NCBI RefSeq assembly: GCF_042653545.1
Contig: NZ_JBHSIS010000003.1
Span: 1 to 64,000 of the forward strand
Source: Actinophytocola glycyrrhizae
GTDB lineage: Bacteria; Actinomycetota; Actinomycetes; Mycobacteriales; Pseudonocardiaceae
Length of the DNA: 64,000 nucleotides
Direction of reading: 5' to 3'
The notes under the pieces were generated by a model. It was not told the origin of the DNA, made no database searches, and saw nothing but the letters and a program-made list of their open reading frames with translations. Numbering within the stretch: the stretch's first letter is position 1; every line of letters begins with the position of its first letter. This document shows, one piece after another, positions 41,585 through 50,123 of this stretch. A program made the translations under genes and the position numbers.

Positions 41585-42337
41585 GTGGACCCGACCGCCA
41601 TCGCCACCAGCGGGCCGCTCCTGCTGGCCGCTGGTGTCGCGCTGCTCGCGGGCATGGTGTCCTTCGCGTCCCCGTGCGTGGTCCCGCTGGTCCCCGGCTA
41701 CCTGGCCTACCTGGCCGCGCTGGTCGGCGCCGACACCGGGGACGAGAACAACAGGAAGGCCAAGGTGCTCGGCGCCGTCGGCCTGTTCATCCTCGGGTTC
41801 ACCCTGGTGTTCGCGGCCGGTGTCGGCGGCATCGTGTGGCTCGCCGACTCGCTGTTCGCCAACCAGGAGACGCTCCAGCGCTGGGGCGGGGTGGTGCTCA
41901 TCGCGATGTCGTTCGTGTTCGTCGGCCTCATCCCCGGCCTGCAGCGCGACGTCCGCTTCCACAAGGTGCCCCGCATGGGCCTCGCCGGCGCACCCGTCCT
42001 CGGCGCGATCTTCGGGCTCGGCTGGACGCCGTGCATCGGCCCGACCCTGTCCGGTGTGATGGTCATCGCCGCGAGCACCGGAGAGGCCGCGGCCCGCGGT
42101 TTCCTGCTGGTTCTCGTCTACTGCCTCGGTCTGGGCATCCCGTTCCTGCTCATCGCCCTCGGCGCGCGGTGGACCGTCCGCGCCAACGGCTGGCTGCGCC
42201 GCCACGCCCGCGCCATCCAGCTCACCGGCGGTGCGCTGCTGTTCGTCGTCGGCGTGCTGCTGGTCACCGGCCTGTGGGCCGACCTCACGACCTGGCTCAA
42301 GTACACCGTGGTCACCAACACGGAGCTGCCACTGTGA
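41585..42337 (+). CDS. ccdA: Cytochrome c biogenesis protein CcdA
   Basis: A 250-residue six-helix membrane protein that passes electrons from cytoplasmic thioredoxin to the ResA-like protein. The two conserved cysteines are in SFASPCVVPLVPGYLAYLA and LGWTPCIGPTLSGVM. Its stop overlaps the GTG of resB. Confidence 0.95.
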   Translation: MDPTAIATSGPLLLAAGVALLAGMVSFASPCVVPLVPGYLAYLAALVGADTGDENNRKAKVLGAVGLFILGFTLVFAAGVGGIVWLADSLFANQETLQRWGGVVLIAMSFVFVGLIPGLQRDVRFHKVPRMGLAGAPVLGAIFGLGWTPCIGPTLSGVMVIAASTGEAAARGFLLVLVYCLGLGIPFLLIALGARWTVRANGWLRRHARAIQLTGGALLFVVGVLLVTGLWADLTTWLKYTVVTNTELPL

Positions 42338-43923
42338 TCGCTTTCCTGCGCAACACGTGGCGCGGCCTCACGTCCATGCGCACGGCACTCGTGCTGCTGT
42401 TCCTCCTCGCCGTCGCGGCACTGCCCGGCGCGCTGCTGCCGCAGCGGTCACTGAACTCGCAGAAGGTCGACGAGTACATCGCCTCGCACGGCTGGTGGGG
42501 CGAGCTGCTCGGCAGGTTCGAGTTCTACAACGTCTACGGCAGCGTCTGGTTCTCCGCGATCTACCTGCTGCTGTTCGTCTCGCTCGTCGGCTGCCTGCTG
42601 CCCCGCACGCTGGAGTACGCCCGCGCGCTGCGCGGCAGGCCGGTGATCACCCCGCGCAACCTGGCCCGCCTGCCCCACCACCACGAGGCCACCACCACCG
42701 CCACCCCCGACGAGGTCATGGTGGCGGCGAAGGAGCGGCTCAGGGGCTGGCGGATGGTGGTGCGCGAGGAGGAGGACGGTGCCCGCAGCGTCTCCGCCGA
42801 GCGCGGCTACCTGCGCGAGACCGGCAACCTGCTCTTCCACTTCGCGATGCTCGGCCTGATCGTCGCGCTCGCCGTCGGCAAGATGTTCCAGTACGAGGGC
42901 CAGGTCATCGTGGCCGCCGACGGGGCGGAGTTCTGCAACATCGGCACCGCGGGCTACGACTCGTTCCGCCCCGGCCTGCGGGTCGACGGCACCGACCTGA
43001 ACCCGTTCTGTGTCCGGGTCAACGGGTTCGACGCGCGTTTCCTGCCCACCGGCCAGGCCGACTACTACCGCGCCGACATCGAGTACCAGTCCGGCGCGGA
43101 CCTCGACAGCGGCACGTGGCGGCCCTACCAGCTGGAGGTCAACTCCCCGCTGCGCACGGCAGGCGACCGGGTCTACCTGCTGAGCCACGGCTACGCGCCC
43201 ACGTTCGAGGTCGAGTTCCCCGACGGCCAGGTCCGCACCCAGACCATCCAGTGGCGCCCGGTCGACCAGCTCACGTACCTGTCCGAGGGCGCGACCAAGT
43301 TCGACCCGCCCGGCGTGACCGACCCGGAGGAGCGGCGCGAGCGCCAGCTCGCGATCACCGGCCTGTTCGCGCCGACCGCGGTGCTGCACGACAACATCCT
43401 CACCTCCGGCTTCCCGGACCTGCGTGACCCGGCGGTCGCCGTCGACGTGCTGAAGGGCGACCTCGGCAACGACTCCGGCCGCGGCCAGTCGATCTACGAG
43501 GTCAACCAGGAGATGGTCGACTCGGGCCGGCTCACCAGGGTCGCGCGCGAGAACCTGCGGCCCGGCGACGACCCGATCGTCCTCGACGACGGCACGAAGA
43601 TCAGTTTCGTCGGGGTCGAGCGCTGGGTGTACCTGCAGGTCTCGCACGACCCCGCGCAGGGCTGGGTGCTCGGCTTCGCCGTGCTCGTCATGGCCGGTCT
43701 CGGCCTGTCGCTGGTGGTCAAGCGGCGCAGGCTGTGGGTACGGGCCGTCCCCGGCGGTGACGACAGGACAGGCGGCGGTACCGTGCTGCTGTTCGGCGGT
43801 CTCGCCCGCACCGACCAGGCGGGATACGGCGAGGAGTTCGGTCGCGTGACCGAGGACCTGCTCGCGGAGCTGTCCCCGCACGACCAGGAACGTGAAGGCG
43901 CCACCGCTTCGAGGGAGTCCTGA
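42334..43923 (+). CDS. resB: Cytochrome c biogenesis protein ResB
   Basis: A 529-residue System II haem-lyase partner. Membrane helices at about 20-40, 65-85, 165-185 and 450-470 (WVLGFAVLVMAGLGLSLVVK), with a large outside domain between the last two; ERGYLRETGNLLFHFAMLGL is the conserved cytoplasmic-to-membrane segment, with the histidine expected to touch haem. GTG start in the ccdA stop, and the stop shares a base with the ccsB ATG. Confidence 0.94.
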   Translation: MIAFLRNTWRGLTSMRTALVLLFLLAVAALPGALLPQRSLNSQKVDEYIASHGWWGELLGRFEFYNVYGSVWFSAIYLLLFVSLVGCLLPRTLEYARALRGRPVITPRNLARLPHHHEATTTATPDEVMVAAKERLRGWRMVVREEEDGARSVSAERGYLRETGNLLFHFAMLGLIVALAVGKMFQYEGQVIVAADGAEFCNIGTAGYDSFRPGLRVDGTDLNPFCVRVNGFDARFLPTGQADYYRADIEYQSGADLDSGTWRPYQLEVNSPLRTAGDRVYLLSHGYAPTFEVEFPDGQVRTQTIQWRPVDQLTYLSEGATKFDPPGVTDPEERRERQLAITGLFAPTAVLHDNILTSGFPDLRDPAVAVDVLKGDLGNDSGRGQSIYEVNQEMVDSGRLTRVARENLRPGDDPIVLDDGTKISFVGVERWVYLQVSHDPAQGWVLGFAVLVMAGLGLSLVVKRRRLWVRAVPGGDDRTGGGTVLLFGGLARTDQAGYGEEFGRVTEDLLAELSPHDQEREGATASRES

Positions 43924-44861
43924 TGGACGTCAACGAGACGTTGTCCGGCTACAGCGACTGGTGCTACGGCATCGCCGTCGGCGCGTACGTGGTCGCGATG
44001 CTGTTCTACCTGTACGAGCAGGCATTCGGGTACCGCGAGCGCACGGCGGTCAAGGAGCTGGCCACGGTCGGCGGCGGGGACACCCTCGCCGAGGAGCGGC
44101 CCGGTGAGCCCGAGGGCTCCGCGCGGACCGCGCGGGCCGTGCGCATCGGCAAGCTGGCCGTGTCGCTCACCGCGTTCGGCGCTCTGCTGCACCTCGGCTC
44201 GCTCGTGCTGCGCGCCATGGCGACCAGCCGTGCGCCGTGGGGCAACATGTACGAGTACGGTGCCACCCTGTGCCTCGTGGCCGTGGCGACGTGGCTGGTG
44301 GTGCTGCGCAAGTACCCGGTCCGCCACCTCGGGGTGTGGGTGCTGCTGCCGGTCATCCTGCTGATGTTCCTCGGCGGCGTCCTCCTGTACACGACGGCCG
44401 CGCCGGTGCAGCCCGCGCTGCAGTCGTACTGGCTCGTGGTCCACGTGTTCGCGATCGTGCTCGGCAGCGGCATGGTGCTGGTGCCCGGCGTGGTCAGCGT
44501 GCTGTACCTGCTGAAGGTCAGGAAGCCGGAGTGGGCGACCCGGCTGCCCGCCGCCGACGTGCTGGACCAGGTCGCCTACCGCACGACCGTGTTCGCGTTC
44601 CCGATCTACACGGCCGGGGTGGTGTTCGGCGCGATCTGGGCAGAGCAGTCGTGGGGCCGGTTCTGGGGCTGGGACCCGAAGGAGACCGTGGCGTTCGTCG
44701 CGTGGGTCGTCTACGCGGCGTACCTGCACTCGCGGGCGACCGCGGGCTGGCGCGGCGGACGGGCCGCGGTGATCAACATCGTCGGGTTCGCGGCTATGAT
44801 CTTCAACCTGTTCTTCATCAACTTGGTAACGGCGGGGTTGCATTCCTACGCGGGCGTGTGA
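43923..44861 (+). CDS. ccsB: Cytochrome c biogenesis protein CcsB/ResC
   Basis: The haem-handling subunit of System II. A 312-residue protein with eight membrane helices and the tryptophan-rich WWD-type motif FWGWDPKETVAFVAWVVYA, plus conserved histidines in LHLGSLVLRAM, WLVVHVFAIVLGSG and YLHSRATAGWRG. Completes the resA-ccdA-resB-ccsB set, which with hemL provides c-type cytochromes. Confidence 0.95.
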   Translation: MDVNETLSGYSDWCYGIAVGAYVVAMLFYLYEQAFGYRERTAVKELATVGGGDTLAEERPGEPEGSARTARAVRIGKLAVSLTAFGALLHLGSLVLRAMATSRAPWGNMYEYGATLCLVAVATWLVVLRKYPVRHLGVWVLLPVILLMFLGGVLLYTTAAPVQPALQSYWLVVHVFAIVLGSGMVLVPGVVSVLYLLKVRKPEWATRLPAADVLDQVAYRTTVFAFPIYTAGVVFGAIWAEQSWGRFWGWDPKETVAFVAWVVYAAYLHSRATAGWRGGRAAVINIVGFAAMIFNLFFINLVTAGLHSYAGV

Positions 44862-44922
44862 CCTCGGAAGTTGGACAACCCGCGTTGTGATCAGTACTCT
44901 CCGCTGCGGGGTTCGCCGAGTT

Positions 44923-44938
44923 TCACCCATATGGGTGA
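44923..44938. promoter_or_regulatory. 16-bp perfect palindrome, candidate operator
   Basis: TCACCCATATGGGTGA, flanked by an outer inverted pair AGTTTCA (about 44919) and TGAAACT (about 44941). It lies 26 bases before the start of the following gene, where a repressor or activator would act. I do not recognise the binding protein. Confidence 0.55.
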
Positions 44939-44963
44939 TGCTGAAACTGGCCAGGAGGGCGTT

Positions 44964-45752
44964 GTGACGTATGCAGGTGCTTACGGTCGGGATGAACGGC
45001 TGCCGGTCGACCGGTTATTGCGCAGGGAGAACCACCCGCTGGGTGTCCGTCGCGAGGTAGCAACCAAGATCGCCACCGAGGAGGCCGAAGAGGCCGCCTC
45101 GTCGAACAAGCGCTGGACCTTCGGTGCCGCCGCGGGCGCGCTGCTCGTCGCGGGCACGTTCGCGGCCGGCGCGCTCGGCATCTCGGGTGGCGCCACCCCG
45201 GTCGCGGGCTCCGCGCCGGAGCACGCCCCCGCGTCGCCCGGCCACAGCCCCGTCAACGGCAGCCCGGTCGTCGGCGCCCCGGCGCCGGACAAGGACGACA
45301 CCAAGCAGAAGCCGCGGGACCCGCGCGCCGAGCAGACCAGCCCCGCGTCGGCCGGTGGCCCGGCCACCGGCACGCAGGCCGTGCCCGGCACGGGCGTCGA
45401 GCAGGGCGGCAGTGGCAGCGGCGGTCAGGGCAGCGGCGGGGCCGTGGCGGGTGGCACGAGCGCCGAGACGCCCGCTCCCGCACCGCGGCAGCCCGCTCCG
45501 CCGCAGCAGTCGCCGGCTCCCGCGCCGGCTCCCGCACCGGCCCCCGAGCAGCCGCAGGGCGGCCTCGGTCAGGTGCTGACGCCGGTCACCGACACCGTGG
45601 GCGACGTGCTGACGCCCGTCACGGACCTCGTCGGCGGTGTCCTCTCCCCGCTGTCGGGCGGCGGCTCCTCTGCGACGACGCAGAGCGCCCCGGCCCCGTC
45701 CGGTCCCGCGCTCACGATGATCAATCCGCTGGGCGACCTGCTCGGTGGCTGA
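44964..45752 (+). CDS. Membrane-anchored or secreted Pro/Ala/Gly-rich protein
   Basis: A 262-residue protein without a known family. The cytoplasmic N-terminus has DERLPVDRLLRRENHPLGVR and a coiled ATKIATEEAEEAASS; one membrane helix follows (about 55-75; FGAAAGALLVAGTFAAGALG); then a disordered outside part rich in Pro, Gly and Ala (about 80-200), and a C-terminal segment with repeats LTPVTDTVGDVLTPVTDLVG, then GVLSPLSGGGS. AGGAGGG before GTG 44964 supports that start; ATG 44931 is possible but lies within the palindrome. Likely envelope-associated. Confidence 0.7.
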   Translation: MTYAGAYGRDERLPVDRLLRRENHPLGVRREVATKIATEEAEEAASSNKRWTFGAAAGALLVAGTFAAGALGISGGATPVAGSAPEHAPASPGHSPVNGSPVVGAPAPDKDDTKQKPRDPRAEQTSPASAGGPATGTQAVPGTGVEQGGSGSGGQGSGGAVAGGTSAETPAPAPRQPAPPQQSPAPAPAPAPAPEQPQGGLGQVLTPVTDTVGDVLTPVTDLVGGVLSPLSGGGSSATTQSAPAPSGPALTMINPLGDLLGG

Positions 45753-45885
45753 CGCCACCGCTCACTGACCCACACCGGTTGCTGGTGCGAACACCCGAAG
45801 CCCCCGTGTCGACGGTGCCGAGCACCTGCGACTACCGTCGCGTGCGGAGGCGGTCCAGGTCGGTGCTTTTGGGAGGAATCCAGCG

Positions 45886-47352
45886 GTGAGTGCGCGCGAA
45901 GGAGAGCCGGAGGGGGGCGTTCCCCGCGCGGGTGTCGGGCAGGAACCCGCGCCCAGGAGCGACTTCGCCTGGGTGCCGCCGGAGGCAGCGGGGGACTCGG
46001 ACCGGCCGACCCACGACTTCGGCCCCAACCCGCTGGTGCCCTCCTACGAGGAGGAGCGGACCGACTCGACCCCGTACCCGGACTCGTCGGGCCCGCACCA
46101 GGACCCCACCCCGTCGGGTTCGCAGCCGGTGCAGCCGCATTACATGGACCCCAACCCGTCGGGCTCCCAGCAGGTGCCGCAGCACTACATGGACCCCACC
46201 CCGTCCGGTTCGCAGCCGGTCCAGCCGCACTACATGGACCCCGGTTCGTCGGGTTCGCAGCGGGTGCCGCAGCACTACGTGGACCAGACCCCGTCCGGCT
46301 CCCAGCCGGTGGCCGGTGTCTCCGGTCCGCACCAGGTGCCGCAGGGCCAGTACCCGCCGCCGCACTACCAGCAGGGCTACCCCGGTCAGCCGGGCCCGCC
46401 GAGGCAGGGCCCGCCTGTGCACGGCGAGGACCTGTCCTCCGCGAAGCTCATCAAGCAGACGAAGCGCCCGCCCCAGTCCGGTTGGCGCAAGGCGGTCTTC
46501 GTGGCCAGCGGCCACCTGATCAACGTCGGCGAGAGCCCGGCCGAACAGCACCGCCGTGAACTGATCGCCAGGGTGAACCAGCCCCTGCGCGGGTGCTACA
46601 AGATCGCGATGTTGAGCCTCAAGGGCGGCGTGGGCAAGACCACGACGACAACGACCCTTGGCTCGACGTTCTCGTCGCTGCGCGGCGACCGGGTCATCGC
46701 GGTGGACGCCAACCCCGACCGCGGCACCCTGAGCCAGAAGATCCCGCTGGAAACCACCGCGACGGTCCGCCACCTCCTCCGGGACGCGGACCGGATCCAC
46801 CGCTACAGCGACATCCGCGCGTACACGTCCCAGGGCCCGAGCCGTCTGGAAGTACTGGCGAGCGAGCAGGACCCGGCGGTGTCGGAGGCGTTCAGCGAAG
46901 ACGACTACCGCCGCACGGTCGCGCTGCTGGAGCACTTCTACAACATCGTCCTGACCGACTGCGGCACCGGCCTGATGCACTCGGCCATGAAGGGTGTCCT
47001 GGACATAGCGGACGCCCTGGTGGTGGTCTCGTCGGGTTCGGTGGACGGCGCCCGCTCCGCGTCGGCCACCCTGGACTGGCTGGACGTCCACGGCTACCGC
47101 GACCTGGTCTCCCGCTCGGTGGCCGTCATCAACTCGGTCCGCCCCCGAGCGGGTTCGGTCGACCTGGACAAGCTGGCCCAGCACTTCGGGGCCCGCTGCC
47201 GGGCCGTCTGCCGCATTCCGTTCGACCCGCACCTGGAAGAGGGCGCGGAGATCGAGCTGGACCGCCTGGGCAGCGACACCCGCCTGGCCCTGCTGGAACT
47301 GGCAGCCACGGTGGCGGACGGTTTCCCCAGCGAGTTCTACTACATGCGCTGA
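45886..47352 (+). CDS. ParA/MinD-family ATPase with 15-residue repeats (Rv0530-like)
   Basis: A 488-residue protein. Residues 73-141 are 15-residue repeats (DPTPSGSQPVQPHYM, DPNPSGSQQVPQHYM, and so on; four full units and part of a fifth), followed by a Pro/Gln-rich stretch and a basic KLIKQTKRPPQSGWRKAVF. The ATPase begins near residue 235 with the deviant Walker A LKGGVGKTT (Lys246) and VIAVDANPDRGTL, then VLTDCGTGLMHSAMKGVLDI and SSGSVDGARSASATLDWLD. ParA-like proteins with such N-terminal extensions are used at type VII secretion systems and cell poles; no ESX gene is near. GGGAGG precedes GTG 45886. Confidence 0.85.
   Translation: MSAREGEPEGGVPRAGVGQEPAPRSDFAWVPPEAAGDSDRPTHDFGPNPLVPSYEEERTDSTPYPDSSGPHQDPTPSGSQPVQPHYMDPNPSGSQQVPQHYMDPTPSGSQPVQPHYMDPGSSGSQRVPQHYVDQTPSGSQPVAGVSGPHQVPQGQYPPPHYQQGYPGQPGPPRQGPPVHGEDLSSAKLIKQTKRPPQSGWRKAVFVASGHLINVGESPAEQHRRELIARVNQPLRGCYKIAMLSLKGGVGKTTTTTTLGSTFSSLRGDRVIAVDANPDRGTLSQKIPLETTATVRHLLRDADRIHRYSDIRAYTSQGPSRLEVLASEQDPAVSEAFSEDDYRRTVALLEHFYNIVLTDCGTGLMHSAMKGVLDIADALVVVSSGSVDGARSASATLDWLDVHGYRDLVSRSVAVINSVRPRAGSVDLDKLAQHFGARCRAVCRIPFDPHLEEGAEIELDRLGSDTRLALLELAATVADGFPSEFYYMR
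46102..46308 (+). repeat. 45-bp tandem repeat inside the ParA-like gene
   Basis: Four and a half units of 45 bp encode DPTPSGSQPVQPHYM-like repeats. Units 1 and 3 share PVQPHYM and units 2 and 4 share VPQHYM/V, so a 90-bp higher-order unit is present. Confidence 0.8.
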
Positions 47353-47355
47353 GCG

Positions 47356-47384
47356 GGTCGGGCTGGCGAACCATCAGCCCGACC
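47356..47384 (+). terminator. Terminator hairpin after the ParA-like gene
   Basis: GGTCGGGCTG (47356-47365) pairs perfectly with CAGCCCGACC (47375-47384), 9-nt loop, four bases after the stop at 47352. The remaining bases to 47576 show no gene; convergent small genes follow. Confidence 0.65.
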
Positions 47385-47576
47385 TGGCCTTCCTCGGCTC
47401 GTTGACGGACGAGGAAGCAATGCCTGGTGTGTCCCCCCGCAGCCGGGAGGCCGCGACGATCAGCGCCCACACACGATCCCGAGCAGGGACAGCATCGACG
47501 CGTCGCCTTCGCGAGGGTCGGCTGTGAAGGCGTTGCCCGGGCCGGCCGTCAGCGGGGTCGCGGACGGTGCCGTTCG

Positions 47577-47795
47577 TCAGGCGGGTGGCTGCGTGCCGTC
47601 CGCGTCCGGCGGGTTCTTCCGCTTGTTGAGGCTGCGCAGGAACTCCGGGTCGTCGTCAGGTGCGACGGGACCGGTGCGGCGGCTCGGCCGGCTCACGCGA
47701 CGTTCTCCCACCGTGGTGGTGGGCTTCGCCACGAACGCCCGCCACAGCAGCACAACGACGCAAACCGCGCCGATTGCGGCGAGCAAGTACAGCAT
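47577..47795 (-). CDS. Small membrane protein, 72 residues
   Basis: MLYLLAAIGAVCVVVLLWRA is one membrane helix; the tail is charged with PDDDPEFLRSLNKRKNPPDA. A ribosome site GGGAGG lies six bases before the ATG at 47795. Small helix-plus-tail proteins of this kind sit near this place in related genomes (Rv0531 region), but I cannot confirm homology. It lies convergent to the ParA-like gene and upstream of nothing in its own direction. Confidence 0.65.
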   Translation of the reverse strand: MLYLLAAIGAVCVVVLLWRAFVAKPTTTVGERRVSRPSRRTGPVAPDDDPEFLRSLNKRKNPPDADGTQPPA

Positions 47796-47873
47796 CTGCT
47801 ACCTCCCGAGGTCCTGCCATCGAGGTTAGCCCTTTTGTACCGATTTAGGGCCCTCAGGGGGTTCAACGCTGGA

Positions 47874-48089
47874 TCAGGCGTGCCCGTTCCCGAGATTGGC
47901 CTCGGTCGTCAGTTCGGCGAGCAGGGTCTTCACCTCGGACTCGCGGAAGCGGCGGTGCCCGCCTGGCGTGCGGATGGAACCGATGCGGCCTGCGGTCGCC
48001 CACCGCGTCACGGTCTTCGGGTCGACGCGGAACAACGCCGCGACCTCGCCGGGGGTCAGGAGCCGCTCGCCGACATGTGCCGCTGTCAC
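47874..48089 (-). CDS. bldC: Developmental transcription factor BldC
   Basis: A 71-residue MerR-like DNA-binding domain: LLTPGEVAALFRVDPKTVTR, then WATAGRIGSIRTPGGHRRFR and ESEVKTLLAEL. Apart from the last ten residues this is nearly the Streptomyces BldC sequence, which binds DNA as head-to-tail oligomers and delays entry to development. AGGAGG five to nine bases before GTG 48089 fixes the start. A 176-base upstream region contains its promoter, with the divergent Lrp-type gene on the other side. Confidence 0.9.
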   Translation of the reverse strand: MTAAHVGERLLTPGEVAALFRVDPKTVTRWATAGRIGSIRTPGGHRRFRESEVKTLLAELTTEANLGNGHA

Positions 48090-48253
48090 GTGTCCTCCTC
48101 AGTAGTCTGAACTGGACACGCCAATCGTCGCATCTCGACCATCGGGTACTCGAACGGTTGTCTGATGGTAAAGAGGTAGTAAGGGACAAAACGGCGGGAT
48201 CGGACACGATCAACAGCGATGTTCGCTCCGGCAAGCTCCGCTCAGCCACCCGC

Positions 48254-48259
48254 TAGAGT
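48254..48259 (+). promoter_or_regulatory. -10 element of the Lrp/AsnC gene, leaderless arrangement
   Basis: TAGAGT, six bases before GTG 48266. Confidence 0.45.
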
Positions 48260-48265
48260 GCCGCC

Positions 48266-48730
48266 GTGGACGCCGTCGACCGCCGCATCATCGCCGCACT
48301 CCGTGAGCACGGCCGCGCGACCTACGCCGAACTCGGGCGTCAGGTCGGCCTGTCCGCGTCCGCGGTGCACGAGCGCGTCGGCAAGCTCGAGACCAGCGGC
48401 GTCATCACCGGCTACCACGCCGTGGTCAACCCCAGCTCGGTCGGTCTCGGCGTCACCTCGCTGATCGGCATCTACTCGACCGACACCGCGGACGACGAGG
48501 ACGTGGCCGAAGCACTCGCCCGGCTCGACGAGGTCGAGTCCTGCTACCGCGTCGCGGGTGACGAGTCCTTCATCGTCAAGGTGCGGGTCGCGACCGTGGA
48601 CGACCTCGAGCGCACGCTCGGGCGGCTGCGCCGCATCGAGGGCATCGCGCGCACGCGCACCACGCTGGTGCTCTCCACCCGGTTCGAGGGCAGGCCGAAC
48701 ACCTCGGAGGTCGACGACGGTGACGAGTAA
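48266..48730 (+). CDS. Lrp/AsnC family transcriptional regulator
   Basis: A 154-residue protein with an N-terminal HTH (residues 1-55; RRIIAALREHGRATYAELGR, then QVGLSASAVHERVGKLETSG) and a RAM ligand domain (65-140) with DEVESCYRVAGDESFIVKVR. Effector unknown, usually an amino acid. The DUF4229 gene starts inside its end (GTG 48720), and a Cds1-like cysteine-degrading enzyme follows, so it may sense amino-acid state; inference. Confidence 0.9.
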   Translation: MDAVDRRIIAALREHGRATYAELGRQVGLSASAVHERVGKLETSGVITGYHAVVNPSSVGLGVTSLIGIYSTDTADDEDVAEALARLDEVESCYRVAGDESFIVKVRVATVDDLERTLGRLRRIEGIARTRTTLVLSTRFEGRPNTSEVDDGDE

Positions 48731-49025
48731 CGTCTTGCCCGTGGCGGAGCACAACCTCGGACGTGACCTGACGCTGTACACGTTGGGCAGGATCGCGCTG
48801 ATCGCCGCGGTCACGGTCCTGCTGGTGGTGTTCGGCGTGCCGTTGCTGGTGGCCGTCGCCGTCGCCGTCGTGGTCGGCTTCCCGCTGGGTCTGCTGGTGT
48901 TCCGCGGTCTCAACGAGCGGGTCACCGCCGCCCTCGCCGAGCGCGGGAAGGACCGCACGAACACCCGCGAGCGCCTCCGTGCCGAGCTGCGTGGCGAGCA
49001 GCCCGACCGCGACGCGGACGCGTAG
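48720..49025 (+). CDS. DUF4229 family membrane protein
   Basis: 101 residues with two membrane helices (TLYTLGRIALIAAVTVLLVV and VPLLVAVAVAVVVGFPLGLL), then a charged tail FRGLNERVTAALAERGKDRT. The DUF4229 pattern (an LGR-containing start and a VFRxLNERV-like segment) is common in actinobacteria. GGAGG nine bases before GTG 48720; GTG 48741 is an alternative. It overlaps the Lrp gene by 11 bases and ends directly before the Cds1-like ATG. Confidence 0.75.
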   Translation: MTSNVLPVAEHNLGRDLTLYTLGRIALIAAVTVLLVVFGVPLLVAVAVAVVVGFPLGLLVFRGLNERVTAALAERGKDRTNTRERLRAELRGEQPDRDADA

Positions 49026-50123
49026 ATGGCCGCGGTCGACCGCTGCAGCGAGCGGACACGGGACTGGGTGTGCGAGGCCGTCCGCATCATCGACGCGGAC
49101 GCCAACCGCAGCGCGGACACGCATCTGCTGCCGTTCCCGCTGCCCCCCGAGTGGAACATCCAGCTCTACCTCAAGGACGAGTCGACCCACCCGACCGGCT
49201 CGCTGAAGCACCGGCTCGCGCGGTCGCTGTTCCTGTACGCGCTGTGCAACGGCTGGATCGTCGAGGGCACGCCCGTCATCGAGGCGTCGTCGGGTTCGAC
49301 GGCGGTGTCGGAGGCGTACTTCGCGCGGCTGCTCGGCCTGCCGTTCATCGCGGTCATGCCGAGGACGACCAGCGCGGGCAAGGTGGCGCTGATCGAGCGC
49401 GAGGGTGGCCGATGCCACTTCGTCGACGAGCCGAGCCAGCTCTACGCGGAGTCCCACCGCCTCGCGGCCGAGCTGGACGGCCACTTCATCGACCAGTTCA
49501 CGCACGCTGAGCGGGCCACCGACTGGCGCGGCAACAACAACATCGCCGAGTCGATCTTCGAGCAGATGGCGCTGGAGCCGCACCCGGACCCGGAGTGGGT
49601 GGTCGTCGGTGCCGGCACCGGCGGCACCAGCGCCACGATCGGCCGCTACATCCGCTTCCAGCGGCGCCGCACCCGCCTCGCGGTCGTCGACCCCGAGCAC
49701 TCGGTGTTCTTCGAGGCGTGGCGGGACACCGTGCCGGACCTCACCGCGTGCCAGGGCTCACGGATCGAGGGCATCGGCCGCCCCAGGGTGGAGCCGTCGT
49801 TCGTGGGCCAGGTCATCGACCGCATGGTGAAGGTCCCGGACGCCGCGTCGCTGGCGACGATCCACGCGGTGGAGCCGATCCTGGGCCGCCGCGTCGGCGG
49901 CTCGACCGGCACCAACCTGTGGGGCGCCTTCCAGATCGTGGCCGAACTGCGCGCCGCCCGGCAGGAAGGCAGCGTCGTGACCCTCCTGTGCGACGGCGGC
50001 GAACGCTACGCGAACACCTACTACGACACCGACTGGCTCGCCGCGCACGACCTGGAACTGGAACCCCACAAGGAAACGGTCGCCAAGTTCCTGTCCACCG
50101 GCGAGTGGTCAGGACAGGGCTAG
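49026..50123 (+). CDS. PLP-dependent cysteine synthase-fold enzyme, probable L-cysteine desulfhydrase (Cds1-like)
   Basis: A 365-residue fold-type II PLP enzyme: PLP lysine in DESTHPTGSLKHRLARSLFL, phosphate loop VVGAGTGGTSATIGRYIRFQ, EASSGSTAVSEAYFARLLGL, and the GGRVGGSTGTNLWGAF-like RRVGGSTGTNLWGAFQIVAE. In Mycobacterium tuberculosis the Rv3684 protein with the same features (Cds1) breaks cysteine to sulfide, ammonia and pyruvate; assignment by resemblance. Ends convergent with menA, overlapping 15 bases. Confidence 0.82.
   Translation: MAAVDRCSERTRDWVCEAVRIIDADANRSADTHLLPFPLPPEWNIQLYLKDESTHPTGSLKHRLARSLFLYALCNGWIVEGTPVIEASSGSTAVSEAYFARLLGLPFIAVMPRTTSAGKVALIEREGGRCHFVDEPSQLYAESHRLAAELDGHFIDQFTHAERATDWRGNNNIAESIFEQMALEPHPDPEWVVVGAGTGGTSATIGRYIRFQRRRTRLAVVDPEHSVFFEAWRDTVPDLTACQGSRIEGIGRPRVEPSFVGQVIDRMVKVPDAASLATIHAVEPILGRRVGGSTGTNLWGAFQIVAELRAARQEGSVVTLLCDGGERYANTYYDTDWLAAHDLELEPHKETVAKFLSTGEWSGQG

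Noticed and set aside
44871..44963. Upstream start (44871 or ATG 44931) for the envelope protein gene
   Set aside because: These lie before or within the perfect palindrome; AGGAGGG is placed for GTG 44964.
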